Assembly (NCBI RefSeq): GCF_900115285.1
Contig: NZ_FOYW01000001.1
Span: 1,461,616 to 1,525,615, forward strand
DNA: 64,000 nucleotides
DNA from: Marinobacter daqiaonensis
GTDB taxonomy: Bacteria; Pseudomonadota; Gammaproteobacteria; Pseudomonadales; Oleiphilaceae
Reading direction: 5' to 3'
The notes under the pieces were generated by a model. That model saw only the letters and a list, made by a program, of their open reading frames with translations, did no database searches and was not told the DNA's origin. Both the position numbers and the translations under genes were made by a program. How positions within the stretch are numbered: the stretch's first letter is position 1; every line of letters starts with the position of its first letter. Below, piece by piece: positions 1 through 8,932 of this stretch.

Positions 1-72
1 ACGGCTTCCAGGTCCAGGTACGGGAGTTCCGGAAACCTGAAAATACTGCCCGGGAAAAGAACCCGGGGAAGA

Positions 73-92
73 ATATCAAAAGTTTTTGATAT
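73..92. promoter_or_regulatory. Perfect inverted repeat upstream of metK, possible SahR-type operator
   Basis: ATATCAAAA and TTTTGATAT form perfect 9-base arms around a two-base GT centre, about 110 bases before the metK start. The genes that follow (metK, ahcY, metF) are the classic targets of the ArsR-family S-adenosylhomocysteine regulator SahR in proteobacteria, so an operator is plausible. No sahR gene lies in the window and the identity of the regulator is inference only. Confidence 0.4.
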
Positions 93-199
93 AAAATCCG
101 ATACCATTGCAAAACGTATTGTAAGACAACGAATACCAACCAACTCTATCAATGAATACGGGCACGACTCTGCCCACCCAGCTCAAGAGGAGCCTGCGC

Positions 200-1390
200 A
201 TGTCTGACTACAGCATCTTCACGTCCGAGTCGGTTTCTGAAGGCCATCCGGACAAACTGGCCGACCAGATCTCTGATGCGGTGCTGGACGCCATCCTGAC
301 CGAGGACCCCCACGCCCGTGTGGCCTGCGAAACCCTGGTAAAAACCGGCGTCGCCATCGTCGGTGGTGAAATCACCACCAGCGCCTGGGTGGACCTGGAA
401 GACCTGGTGCGCAACGTGATCAAGGACATCGGCTACACCTCCTCGCGGGTCGGTTTTGACGGTGATACCTGCGGCATTATCAACATCATCGGCAAACAGT
501 CCGTGGACATTGCCCAGGGCGTCGACCGTCAGAAGCCCGAAGACCAGGGTGCCGGCGATCAGGGCCTGATGTTCGGTTATGCCAGCAACGAGACCGATGT
601 TCTGATGCCTGCCCCGATCACCTTTGCCCATCGTCTGGTGCAGCGTCAGGCGGAAGCCCGCCGCAGCGGTCTGCTGCCATGGCTGCGCCCGGACGCGAAG
701 AGCCAGGTCACCTGCCGCTACGAAAATGGCAAGGTCGCCGGCATCGACGCCGTGGTGCTGTCCACCCAGCACGATGAGGACGTAACTCAGGAAGACCTGA
801 GGGAAGCGGTCATGGAGCTGATCGTCAAGAACGTGCTGCCGGCCGAACTGCTGCACAAGGACACCCAGTTCCACATCAACCCGACTGGCAAGTTCGTCAT
901 CGGGGGCCCCGTAGGCGACTGTGGCCTGACCGGTCGCAAGATCATCGTCGATACCTACGGTGGCATGGCCCGCCACGGCGGCGGCGCCTTCTCCGGCAAG
1001 GATCCGTCCAAGGTGGACCGCTCCGCCGCCTACGCCGGTCGCTACGTGGCCAAGAACATCATTGCCGCCGGCCTGGCGGAGAAGTGTGAGATCCAGGTGT
1101 CCTACGCCATCGGCGTGGCGCAGCCCACTTCCATCTCCATCAACACCTTCGGCACCGGCAAGATCAGCGACGACAGGATCATCAAGATCGTGCGGGACCA
1201 GTTCGACCTGCGGCCCTATGCCATCACCAACATGCTCGACCTGCTGCACCCCATGTACCAGCAGACCGCCGCCTACGGCCACTTCGGCCGCGAGCCCTTC
1301 GAGATGACCTCCCGGGGTGACAGCTTTACCGCGTTCCCGTGGGAGAAGACCGACCGGGCGGCTGCACTGAAGGACGCGGCTGGGATCTGA
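200..1390 (+). CDS. metK: S-adenosylmethionine synthetase
   Basis: Makes S-adenosylmethionine from methionine and ATP in the cytoplasm. The N-terminus carries the family signature [17 protein letters not shown], and the chain holds the P-loop-like [19 protein letters not shown]. About 396 residues is normal for the family. The start at 200 is preferred over an in-frame ATG at 152 because family members begin just before YSIFTSESV and the 16 extra residues look like leader DNA. It is the first of three methyl-cycle genes (metK, ahcY, metF) on one strand. A repeat-rich 230-base spacer separates it from ahcY, so the two may be transcribed separately. Confidence 0.97.
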   Translation: MSDYSIFTSESVSEGHPDKLADQISDAVLDAILTEDPHARVACETLVKTGVAIVGGEITTSAWVDLEDLVRNVIKDIGYTSSRVGFDGDTCGIINIIGKQSVDIAQGVDRQKPEDQGAGDQGLMFGYASNETDVLMPAPITFAHRLVQRQAEARRSGLLPWLRPDAKSQVTCRYENGKVAGIDAVVLSTQHDEDVTQEDLREAVMELIVKNVLPAELLHKDTQFHINPTGKFVIGGPVGDCGLTGRKIIVDTYGGMARHGGGAFSGKDPSKVDRSAAYAGRYVAKNIIAAGLAEKCEIQVSYAIGVAQPTSISINTFGTGKISDDRIIKIVRDQFDLRPYAITNMLDLLHPMYQQTAAYGHFGREPFEMTSRGDSFTAFPWEKTDRAAALKDAAGI

Positions 1391-1401
1391 AGACCTTTTT
1401 T

Positions 1402-1590
1402 AGCCACGGAATCCACGGAAGAACACGGAAAAAAGAGAAAGAAAGGACGAGGGACAAAGAGGCGCGAACAACACGGACGAGCACGGGCAATGATTAAAGA
1501 ACAAAGATTTTAATCTTTTCTTCCGTGTCCTTCCGTGGATTCCGTGGCTGAAACAGTCTTTCTTCCGCGTTTTCCGTGGATTCCGCGGCC
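1402..1590. repeat. CCACGGAA-type inverted repeat element, copy 1
   Basis: A left arm at 1402-1430 (built from CCACGGAA and ACACGGAA units) is the reverse complement of 1521-1549 at 28 of 29 positions. A second, more diverged right arm follows at 1561-1590. The interior is purine rich and includes a small palindrome AAAGATTTTAATCTTT near 1503. It fills the metK-ahcY gap. Related units occur at 3909 and 46337. It looks like a dispersed non-coding repeat; no gene is visible in it. Confidence 0.8.
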
Positions 1591-1622
1591 AAACCATCTT
1601 TACGAATTGACAGGAGAACACC

Positions 1623-3017
1623 ATGAGCACTCCGGCAGAGCAACTGAACAGCTTCGATGACTACAAGGTTCGCGACATGTCCCTGGCCGACTGGGGACGC
1701 AAGGAAATCAACATCGCTGAAGGCGAGATGCCCGCCCTGATGGCTCTGCGCAACAAGTACAAGGCAGAGCAGCCCCTCAAGGGAGCCAACATCATGGGCT
1801 GTATCCATATGACCATCCAGACCGCGGTTCTGATCGAGACTCTGGTGGAGCTGGGTGCCAACGTGCGCTGGTCCTCCTGCAACATCTTCTCCACCCAGGA
1901 CCAGGCAGCGGCAGCCATTGCGGCCAAGGGCATTCCGGTCTTTGCCTGGAAGGGCGAAACCGACGAAGAGTACGACTGGTGCCTGGAGCGCACCGTGGGC
2001 GCTGACGTGGAAGGCTGGGCGCCCAACCTGATCCTGGACGACGGCGGTGACCTTACTGCTCTGCTGCATGAAAAATATCCGGACATCCTCTCCAGGTGCC
2101 ATGGCGTTACCGAGGAGACCACCACGGGTGTACATCGCCTGCAGGAAATGCTGCGGGAAAACACCCTGAAAGTACCGGCGATCAACGTCAACGACGCCGT
2201 GACCAAGTCCAAGAACGACAACAAGTACGGTTGTCGCCACAGCCTGAACGACGCCATCAAACGCGCCACCGACCACCTGCTGGCCGGCAAGAAAGCCCTG
2301 GTCATTGGCTATGGTGACGTCGGCAAGGGTTCCGCCGCCTCCCTGCGCCAGGAAGGCATGATCGTCAAGATCACCGAAGCCGACCCGATCTGCGCCATGC
2401 AGGCCTGCATGGACGGGTTCGAAGTGGTGTCCCCTTACCACAACGGCGTCAACACGGGCTCCGGGGAAAGCATCGACAAGGGACTGCTGGGCAACACCGA
2501 CCTGCTGGTCACCACCACAGGCAACATGAACGTGTGCGACGAGCACATGCTCAAGGCCCTCAAGAGCGGCGCCGTGGTCTGTAACATCGGTCACTTCGAC
2601 AATGAGATCGACACTGCCTTCATGCGCAAGAACTGGGAGTGGGACGAGGTCAAGCCGCAGGTGCACGTGGTGTATCGCGACAAGGCCAGCAACGACCACC
2701 TGATCCTGCTGTCCGAAGGTCGCCTGGTGAACCTGGGCAACGCCACCGGACACCCTTCCCGGATCATGGACGGCTCTTTCGCAAACCAGGTCCTGGCCCA
2801 GATGTATCTGTATGAACGCCGTTTCGGCGAGCTGCCCACCGCCGAGAAAGCCAACGGCGTCTACGTCAAGGTCCTGCCCAAGAAGCTGGACGAGGAAGTG
2901 GCCCGTGCCATGGTGGAAGGCTTTGGTGGTGTGATCACCCAGATGACCCCGGAACAGGCCAAATACATCGGCGTACCGGTCGAAGGCCCGTACAAGCCGG
3001 AAAGCTACAAGTACTGA
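1623..3017 (+). CDS. ahcY: Adenosylhomocysteinase
   Basis: Hydrolyses S-adenosylhomocysteine to adenosine and homocysteine with bound NAD, removing the product inhibitor of methyltransferases. The 464 residues match the long bacterial form. Visible signatures are the substrate region with ETTTGVHRL and [11 protein letters not shown], and the NAD-binding [13 protein letters not shown] near residue 230. The chain ends in the usual PYKPESYKY, whose Lys and Tyr contact NAD across the tetramer. An AGGAGA ribosome site sits just before the ATG. metF follows after 12 bases, so the two genes are probably cotranscribed. Confidence 0.97.
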   Translation: MSTPAEQLNSFDDYKVRDMSLADWGRKEINIAEGEMPALMALRNKYKAEQPLKGANIMGCIHMTIQTAVLIETLVELGANVRWSSCNIFSTQDQAAAAIAAKGIPVFAWKGETDEEYDWCLERTVGADVEGWAPNLILDDGGDLTALLHEKYPDILSRCHGVTEETTTGVHRLQEMLRENTLKVPAINVNDAVTKSKNDNKYGCRHSLNDAIKRATDHLLAGKKALVIGYGDVGKGSAASLRQEGMIVKITEADPICAMQACMDGFEVVSPYHNGVNTGSGESIDKGLLGNTDLLVTTTGNMNVCDEHMLKALKSGAVVCNIGHFDNEIDTAFMRKNWEWDEVKPQVHVVYRDKASNDHLILLSEGRLVNLGNATGHPSRIMDGSFANQVLAQMYLYERRFGELPTAEKANGVYVKVLPKKLDEEVARAMVEGFGGVITQMTPEQAKYIGVPVEGPYKPESYKY

Positions 3018-3029
3018 TCGGATCGTAAG

Positions 3030-3899
3030 ATGGAATCGCAAAAACAGTTCAAACGGCGCTTCAGCTTCGAGTTCTTCCCGCCCAAGACCGACCAGGGCAA
3101 GGAAAAGCTCCAGGTGGTGCGTGATCGTCTGGCGGAGGTCAATCCGGATTTCTTCTCGGTGACCTTCGGCGCCGGTGGCTCGACCCGTGATCGAACCATC
3201 GAGACGGTGCTTAGCCTGCACGGCCAGGGCATTTCCACCGCTCCCCACCTGTCCTGCGTGGGGGGAACCCGGGAGAAGATCGCCGAGCTACTGGATATCT
3301 ACAAGGAGAGCGGCGTCAGCCGCATCGTTGCCCTCAGGGGTGACATGCCCTCGGGCATGGGTGCCGCCGGTGAGTTGCGCTACGCCAACGAACTGGTGGC
3401 CTTCATCCGGGAGTACAGCGGTGACGCTTTCAACCTGGAGGTGGCCGCCTATCCGGAGTTCCACCCCCAGGCCCGCAACGCCGAGGAAGACCTGAAGAAC
3501 TTCGCCCGCAAGGTGGAGGCTGGTGCCAACAGCGCCATCACCCAGTACTTCTTCAATGCGGACAGCTACTTCTATTACATCGACCGGCTCGAAAAGATGG
3601 GCATCACCATACCGGTGGTGCCGGGCATCATGCCCATTGTCAACTTCTCCAGCCTGGTGCGCTTCTCCGACATGTGCGGCGCAGAGATCCCCCGCTGGAT
3701 CCGCAAGCAGCTGGAAGCCTACGGGGATGACTCCGACAGCATCCGCAAGTTCGGCGAGGAAGTGGTAACCGACATGTGCGAGAGGCTGCTGGCGGCCGGA
3801 GCACCGGGACTTCACTTCTATACGCTGAATCAGGCGGAAGCGAGCCTGAATATCTGGAACAACCTGGGCCTGGCCAATCGGGACAAGATTTCGTTTTAG
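3030..3899 (+). CDS. metF: 5,10-methylenetetrahydrofolate reductase
   Basis: Reduces methylene-THF to 5-methyl-THF, the methyl donor for remaking methionine; FAD enzyme of the cytoplasm. The 289-residue length and the motifs FEFFPPKTDQGKEKL, VTFGAGGSTRD, LRGD and the C-terminal LHFYTLN are those of MetF. It lies 12 bases after ahcY with the same direction, giving ahcY-metF, a common pairing with metK in gammaproteobacteria. No ribosome site is striking; the start is set by the conserved KRRFSFEFFPPK beginning. Confidence 0.96.
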   Translation: MESQKQFKRRFSFEFFPPKTDQGKEKLQVVRDRLAEVNPDFFSVTFGAGGSTRDRTIETVLSLHGQGISTAPHLSCVGGTREKIAELLDIYKESGVSRIVALRGDMPSGMGAAGELRYANELVAFIREYSGDAFNLEVAAYPEFHPQARNAEEDLKNFARKVEAGANSAITQYFFNADSYFYYIDRLEKMGITIPVVPGIMPIVNFSSLVRFSDMCGAEIPRWIRKQLEAYGDDSDSIRKFGEEVVTDMCERLLAAGAPGLHFYTLNQAEASLNIWNNLGLANRDKISF

Positions 3900-3908
3900 G
3901 GACTGGTT

Positions 3909-3953
3909 GGCCACGGAACGACACGGAAAGTAAGGAAGGGCGGGCGGACACGG
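3909..3953. repeat. CCACGGAA-type repeat, partial copy
   Basis: Just after metF lie GCCACGGAACGACACGGAAAG and a nearby GACACGGAT, the same units as the element between metK and ahcY. Only one arm is recognisable. The rest of the 3900-4145 spacer shows no gene; it must contain the promoter of the amino-acid transporter that follows. Confidence 0.6.
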
Positions 3954-4145
3954 ATGGTGCGCCCTCATCTATTCAAAAGACCTGGTCCACGGTACTGCCC
4001 CCATCCCCTCTGCAAAGGACGCGTCTTCACCCCTTCGGATGCCCTGAAGAGTTCCACCCGGGGCCCTTTCCCTCTCTGTTCATGAAAATTCTCCTCACTT
4101 GGTCTATGCTCAAATTCGTATGTCCCTAATCTGAAAGGAGATCCC

Positions 4146-4904
4146 ATGAACACCAACTGGCTGAGAACCCTTGGCGTCGCGGCTGCGCTGACATTTACTG
4201 CCAATGCGGCGTCCGCGGAAGAGCTGAAAGTGGTGACTGACCCGAGCTTTGTGCCCTTTGAAATGATGGATCAGGAAACCGGCGAGATGGTCGGGTTCGA
4301 CATGGATATCATTGCCGAAGTCGCCAAGCGGGCCGGTTTCGATTATGACCTCCAGACCATGGACTTTAACGGTATCATCCCGGCCCTCCAGACGGGCAAC
4401 GTGGATATCGCCATCGCCGGCATCACCATTACCAAGGAACGGGAGGAGATCGTGGACTTCTCCGACCCGTACTACGACTCCGGTCTGCGCATCCTGGTGC
4501 GTGCCGACAATGAGGATATCAAGACGCTTGAGGATCTTGAGGGCAAGAAGATCGGCACCAAGATCGGCAGCACAAGCTACGACTTCCTGGTCAGTGAACT
4601 GGACAAGGATGACGGCGTGACGCCCTATCCGGGCAGCTCCGACATGTACATGGCCCTGATGAGCCGCGCCATTGACGCGGTATTCTATGATGCCCCGAAC
4701 GTTGGCTACTTTGCCAAGACCAAGGGCGAGGGTCGGGTGAAAACCGTAGGTCCACTGTACGAGGGTCAGGAGTACGGCATTGCTCTGAAAGAAGGCAGCG
4801 AGTGGGTGGACGACGTCAATGAGGCACTTGCCGCCATGAAGGACGACAGCACCTACGCCGAGATCTACAAGAAATGGTTTGGTGAGCTGCCGAAAGAAAT
4901 GTAA
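4146..4904 (+). CDS. Amino-acid ABC transporter periplasmic binding protein
   Basis: Periplasmic solute-binding protein of the family-3 (glutamine/His/Arg-type) group. A Sec signal peptide is visible (residues 1 to about 25, ending AASAEE) and is followed by the family opening LKVVTDPSFVPFE. The segments GFDMDI, FNGIIPALQTGNVDIAIAG and the late KWFGELPKEM tail are typical of the GlnH class. The 252 residues fit. A strong GGAG site lies before the ATG. A permease and an ATPase follow, making a complete importer. Substrate is uncertain: glutamine or another polar amino acid is likely. Confidence 0.93.
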   Translation: MNTNWLRTLGVAAALTFTANAASAEELKVVTDPSFVPFEMMDQETGEMVGFDMDIIAEVAKRAGFDYDLQTMDFNGIIPALQTGNVDIAIAGITITKEREEIVDFSDPYYDSGLRILVRADNEDIKTLEDLEGKKIGTKIGSTSYDFLVSELDKDDGVTPYPGSSDMYMALMSRAIDAVFYDAPNVGYFAKTKGEGRVKTVGPLYEGQEYGIALKEGSEWVDDVNEALAAMKDDSTYAEIYKKWFGELPKEM

Positions 4905-4987
4905 CCGGCTCGGGTAAACCAGAACCAGCGTCGGGGTCGCACACGGGCTCCGGCGCTTTTTCATTGAACTGAACGGAGAAGCAGAAC

Positions 4988-5659
4988 GTGGAGTTCCAGT
5001 TCCAGTTCGATTGGCAGGCAGCCTTTGATGCCATCCCTTTCCTGCTCAAGGGCCTTCCATACACCCTCCTGATTTCCTTTGGCGGCCTTGCCATTGGTTT
5101 TGTGCTGGGTATTTTTTTCGGGCTGTTGAGCATCAACAAGCACTGGTTCCTGCGCTGGCCCGCGACGGCCTATATCGAGGTTTTCCGGGGTACGCCTATC
5201 CTGGTGCAGGTGCTGTTCATCTTCTACGGCCTTCCCGACCTTGTGGGTGCTCCCATCGACCCACTGACCGCCGGCATTGCCGCCATTGCCCTGAACTCCG
5301 GAGCCTACATCTCCGAAGTGGTTCGCGGTGGCGTGCAGTCCATCGACAAGGGGCAGAAAGAGGCGGGCCTTTCCCTGGGCTTGTCCCGCACCCAGACCTT
5401 CTGGACCATCATCTGGCCTCAGGCATTCCGCCGCATGATTCCGCCCCTGGGCAACCAGGCCATTGTCTCCATCAAGGACACGTCCCTCTTCTCGGTGATT
5501 GGCGTGGGGGAACTGGTTCGTCAGGGCCAGGTTTATATCGCCAACACGTTCACCGCTTTCGAGGTGTACTTCGTTGTGGCGATTCTGTACCTGATCATCA
5601 CCCTGTCCCTGTCACTGATTCTGCGCCTGATTGAGCGGCGCGGGCTGACGTCGGTTTAA
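4988..5659 (+). CDS. Amino-acid ABC transporter permease
   Basis: Inner-membrane permease of the HisM/GlnP family, 223 residues with about five membrane segments. The EAA loop that docks the ATPase is visible around EAGLSLGLSRTQTFWTIIWPQ. The gene appears to start at GTG 4988 (GGAGAAGCAGAAC upstream), giving EFQFQFDWQAAFDAIPFLL. It sits 83 bases after the binding-protein gene and 12 before the ATPase gene. Specificity follows the binding protein and is not determined by sequence reading. Confidence 0.92.
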   Translation: MEFQFQFDWQAAFDAIPFLLKGLPYTLLISFGGLAIGFVLGIFFGLLSINKHWFLRWPATAYIEVFRGTPILVQVLFIFYGLPDLVGAPIDPLTAGIAAIALNSGAYISEVVRGGVQSIDKGQKEAGLSLGLSRTQTFWTIIWPQAFRRMIPPLGNQAIVSIKDTSLFSVIGVGELVRQGQVYIANTFTAFEVYFVVAILYLIITLSLSLILRLIERRGLTSV

Positions 5660-5671
5660 GGAGCGGAAATC

Positions 5672-6418
5672 ATGAGCCAGATTGTGAAGATGCAGGGCAT
5701 GAACAAATATTTCGGCAAGCTCCATGTCCTGAAGGATATCAACCTGACGGTGGAGACCGGCGAAGTGGTGGTGATTATCGGCGCCAGCGGTTCCGGCAAG
5801 TCGACCCTGATCCGCTGCGTCAATGGCCTTGAAGGATTCGAGTCGGGAAAACTGGAAGTAGACGGCCATCCCCTTGAACCCAGCCGCAGCAATCAGAAAT
5901 CCCTGAATGAGATCCGCAAGGAAGTCGGCATGGTATTCCAACAGTTCAACCTGTTCCCTCATCTGACGGTGAAAAAGAACATCATGCTGGCCCCGATGAA
6001 GGTGAAGAACGAATCCCAGGTCGTCGCGAATGGCACGGCGGAACGCCTGCTACAGCGAGTGGGCATCGCCGATCAGGCGAATAAATATCCCAGCCATCTC
6101 TCCGGTGGCCAGCAGCAGAGGGTGGCCATCGCCCGGGCGCTGGCCATGGAGCCCAGGCTAATGCTGTTCGACGAACCCACATCGGCCCTGGATCCGGAGA
6201 TGATCGGCGAGGTGCTGGATGTGATGCGGGAACTGGCGAAGGAAGGCATGACCATGATGGTCGTCACCCACGAAATGGGCTTTGCCCGGGAGGTGGCTGA
6301 CCGGGTTATCTATATCCACGAGGGCCAGATTGTGGAGGAAGGAAAGCCTGAAGATGTGTTCGATAACCCCCAGAATGAGAGAACACAGTCCTTCCTTTCC
6401 CGGGTACTGAAACACTAG
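5672..6418 (+). CDS. Amino-acid ABC transporter ATP-binding protein
   Basis: Cytoplasmic ATPase driving the preceding permease. All ABC motifs are visible: Walker [10 protein letters not shown] near residue 38, Q-loop [10 protein letters not shown], signature [17 protein letters not shown], Walker [15 protein letters not shown] and the switch histidine in VTHEMGF. The 248 residues are standard for GlnQ-type subunits. It starts 12 bases after the permease with GGAG upstream and closes the three-gene operon. Confidence 0.94.
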   Translation: MSQIVKMQGMNKYFGKLHVLKDINLTVETGEVVVIIGASGSGKSTLIRCVNGLEGFESGKLEVDGHPLEPSRSNQKSLNEIRKEVGMVFQQFNLFPHLTVKKNIMLAPMKVKNESQVVANGTAERLLQRVGIADQANKYPSHLSGGQQQRVAIARALAMEPRLMLFDEPTSALDPEMIGEVLDVMRELAKEGMTMMVVTHEMGFAREVADRVIYIHEGQIVEEGKPEDVFDNPQNERTQSFLSRVLKH

Positions 6419-6446
6419 AGGAGTTCGGTCTTGCTTGCCCTCAGCT

Positions 6447-6565
6447 TATGGGGGCTGGACCGGAGGTGGGTGACGATTTCTCCGCTGCAATTCACGGTCC
6501 TTCCCTGGACCGACCTTGCACCGCGCCATCCATGGCGCTGCTGCGAAAGCGTCACCCACCCCCAC
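6447..6565. repeat. Long-stem palindromic intergenic repeat, copy 1
   Basis: Lies between the transporter ATPase gene and bioA. Arms GGTGGGTGACG (6465-6475) and CGTCACCCACC (6550-6560) are perfect complements. The interior carries GCAATTCACGGTCC and GCCATCCATGGCGC, shared with similar elements at 35248, 35473 and 39230. No coding potential is evident. The hairpin could act as a transcription stop or mRNA 3-prime stabiliser. Confidence 0.75.
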
Positions 6566-6624
6566 CCCACACGGCCAGACTGCCAAGCCAGAAATCCTCT
6601 TTCGATGCACTTTCACTATATCCG

Positions 6625-6656
6625 CTGTTAACTGTATCATCCTCTCTGGTTAACAG
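6625..6656. promoter_or_regulatory. BirA-type biotin operator before bioA
   Basis: CTGTTAACT and GGTTAACAG flank a 14-base spacer, about 30 bases before the bioA ATG. This matches the layout of the proteobacterial BirA box (TTGTnAACC, 14-15 bases, GGTTnACAA), the biotin-dependent repressor site of biotin synthesis genes. The palindromic arms are exact over eight bases (CTGTTAAC / GTTAACAG). Function is inferred from the match and the gene it precedes. Confidence 0.8.
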
Positions 6657-6687
6657 AGACCCGCAAACAACCAAACCGGAGCCCCCA

Positions 6688-8037
6688 ATGCGCAATGCCG
6701 ACCTGATCGCCCGTGACCTGAAATCTGTCTGGCACCCCTGCACCCAGATGAAGGACCATGAAAGTCTGCCACTGATTCCCATCAAGCAGGCCAGAGGCGT
6801 ATGGCTGGAGGACTTCGAGAACAATCGCTATATCGACGCCATCAGCTCCTGGTGGGTCAATCTGTTCGGCCACGCCAACCCCCGCATCAATGGCGCCATC
6901 CGGGACCAGATCGAGAAGCTGGAGCACGTCATTCTGGCCGGGTGCACTCATGAGCCGGTGGTCAACCTGTCGGAACGTCTGGTGGAAGTGACGCCCGAGG
7001 GCCTGAACAAGTGCTTCTACGCGGATAACGGATCGTCCGCTATCGAAGCGGCCCTCAAGATGAGCTACCACTACTGGAAAAACCACGGCAAGCCCAGCAA
7101 GAAGAACTTCGTCAACCTGTCCAACAGCTACCACGGCGAAACACTCGGCGCCCTGGCACTGGGCGACGTGGCGCTTTACAAGGACACCTACCAGCCACTG
7201 CTGATGGAGGTTCTGACGGCCCCTTCCCCTGATGCCTACAACAAGGAAGCCGGCGAGACCGACGAAGCCTACGCCCTGCGCCAGTTCGAGGCCATGGACA
7301 GACTGCTGGCGGAAAAGCATGATGAAATCTGCGCGGTGGTGGTGGAGCCATTGATCCAGTGCGCCGGCGGCATGCGCATGCATCACCCCATCTATCACAC
7401 CAGGCTTCGCGAGGCCTGTGACCGTTATGGCGTGCACCTGATCGCCGATGAAATCGCCGTCGGCTTTGGCCGTACAGGGACCATGTTCGCCTGCGAGCAG
7501 TCCGGCATTACCCCCGACTTCATGTGCCTCTCCAAGGGCCTGACCGCTGGCTACCTGCCGCTGTCCGCAGTGGTCACCACCGATGATGTCTACAACGCCT
7601 TCTACGACGACTACGAAACCCTGCGGGCGTTCCTGCATAGCCATTCCTACACCGGCAACCCTATTGGCTGCGCGGTGGCACTGGCAACCCTGGACATCTT
7701 CCGGGATGATGATGTGATCAACGCAAACCGGCACCTCTCACGCGTCATGGCAGACTCCGTCGCGCACCTGGCGGATCACCCCAACGTGGGGGATATCCGC
7801 CAGCACGGCATGACCCTTGCCATCGAAATGGTGAAGGACCGCAAGACCAAAGAGGCTTTCCCCTGGCAGGAGCGTCGTGGCATCCGGGTCTACCAGCATG
7901 CCCTGACCCGCGAGTCCCTGTTGAGGCCCCTGGGGAATGTGGTCTACTTCATGCCGCCCTACGTGATCAACGAAGAACAGATCCGTCATCTGGCCCAGGT
8001 AGCCTCCGAGGGCATTGATATCGCCGTGAAGGACTGA
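6688..8037 (+). CDS. bioA: Adenosylmethionine-8-amino-7-oxononanoate aminotransferase
   Basis: PLP enzyme of biotin synthesis that aminates KAPA to DAPA using S-adenosylmethionine as amino donor. The N-terminal VWHPCTQMKDHE and the motifs ISSWWVNLFGHANP, DNGSSAIEAALKMSYHYW, ADEIAVGFGRTG and the PLP-lysine region LSKGLTAGYLPLSA are diagnostic. The start at 6688 gives 449 residues, the normal size; the frame stays open upstream to 6448 but that stretch is the palindromic repeat and the BirA operator. No other biotin genes are adjacent. rsmE follows after 15 bases. Confidence 0.95.
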   Translation: MRNADLIARDLKSVWHPCTQMKDHESLPLIPIKQARGVWLEDFENNRYIDAISSWWVNLFGHANPRINGAIRDQIEKLEHVILAGCTHEPVVNLSERLVEVTPEGLNKCFYADNGSSAIEAALKMSYHYWKNHGKPSKKNFVNLSNSYHGETLGALALGDVALYKDTYQPLLMEVLTAPSPDAYNKEAGETDEAYALRQFEAMDRLLAEKHDEICAVVVEPLIQCAGGMRMHHPIYHTRLREACDRYGVHLIADEIAVGFGRTGTMFACEQSGITPDFMCLSKGLTAGYLPLSAVVTTDDVYNAFYDDYETLRAFLHSHSYTGNPIGCAVALATLDIFRDDDVINANRHLSRVMADSVAHLADHPNVGDIRQHGMTLAIEMVKDRKTKEAFPWQERRGIRVYQHALTRESLLRPLGNVVYFMPPYVINEEQIRHLAQVASEGIDIAVKD

Positions 8038-8052
8038 TCAGGACCCGACACC

Positions 8053-8790
8053 GTGCGCAATCCGAGAATCTACACCGAGGCCTCCCTCCAGGCAGGCCAG
8101 ACAGTGCCCCTTGATGAAAATGCCGCCCATCATGTGGGCAAGGTGCTGAGAATGCAGCCGGGGCAGCCACTGGTCCTTTTCAACGGCGATGGCCACAATT
8201 ACCCCTCTGAACTGGAAGAAGTCGGTAAGAAGGCGGTGACGGCAAGGGTTCTTGACTGCCGGGAAAGCGGTTGCGAGCCGTCCCTCAGGATCGTGCTCGG
8301 CCAGGTGATTTCCAAGGGCGACCGTATGGATTACGCCGTCCAGAAAAGTACCGAACTGGGAGTGGACACCCTGGTTCCCCTCACCAGTGAACGCTGTGAT
8401 GTAAAACTCCGGGGCGACCGGGAGGACAAGCGCGTGCGGCACTGGCAGCAGGTGGCCATAAGCGCGGCCGAGCAATGCGGCCGGGCCACCGTGCCGCGGG
8501 TGGCCGGTCTGGCCAGCCTGGAGGAATGGTTCGGGCTGGCCGCCGACTGCGACCTTCGACTGGTACTCCACCACCGCACCGATCAGCCCCTGGACACTCT
8601 GCAGCGACCCCATGACGGCATCGCCCTGCTGATTGGTCCGGAGGGTGGACTGACCGGCGACGAAATTGCCGTCGCCCGCGAGGCGGGTTTTCATCCGGCG
8701 GCGATAGGGCCGCGGGTGTTACGCACGGAAACCGCTCCCGTTGCCGCTATCACCCTCTGCCAATGGCTCTGGGGAGACTTCAGGGGCTGA
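8053..8790 (+). CDS. rsmE: 16S rRNA m3U1498 methyltransferase
   Basis: SPOUT-family methyltransferase that modifies U1498 of 16S rRNA. The knotted SAM-binding part shows LIGPEGGLTGDEI near residue 198 and IGPRVLRTETAP near the end, both RsmE hallmarks. The N-terminal PUA-like part includes HHVGKVLRMQPGQPLVLFNGDG. It is 245 residues long and starts at GTG 8053. It sits close behind bioA on the same strand; a functional link is not expected. Confidence 0.95.
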   Translation: MRNPRIYTEASLQAGQTVPLDENAAHHVGKVLRMQPGQPLVLFNGDGHNYPSELEEVGKKAVTARVLDCRESGCEPSLRIVLGQVISKGDRMDYAVQKSTELGVDTLVPLTSERCDVKLRGDREDKRVRHWQQVAISAAEQCGRATVPRVAGLASLEEWFGLAADCDLRLVLHHRTDQPLDTLQRPHDGIALLIGPEGGLTGDEIAVAREAGFHPAAIGPRVLRTETAPVAAITLCQWLWGDFRG

Positions 8791-8932
8791 TCACCACCCC
8801 ACCCTCCTACTTTCCTCCACCTTGCCTTTAATAAGGTTAGCAAGGCATTATATCCGGCAGTCTACTCATCAGCATGGCTGAGTCCTGATTGACCCCTCCC
8901 GTCAACCAGCTGTTTTCAAGGAGCAACACCGG

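Noticed and set aside
1494..3248. Open frame of 584 codons on the minus strand over ahcY
   Set aside because: Shadow of ahcY and metF, with His/Val/Gly/Asp-rich composition typical of antisense frames in GC-rich DNA.
3776..4129. 117-codon frame after metF
   Set aside because: Begins inside metF, runs through a repeat, no ribosome site and no protein-like features.
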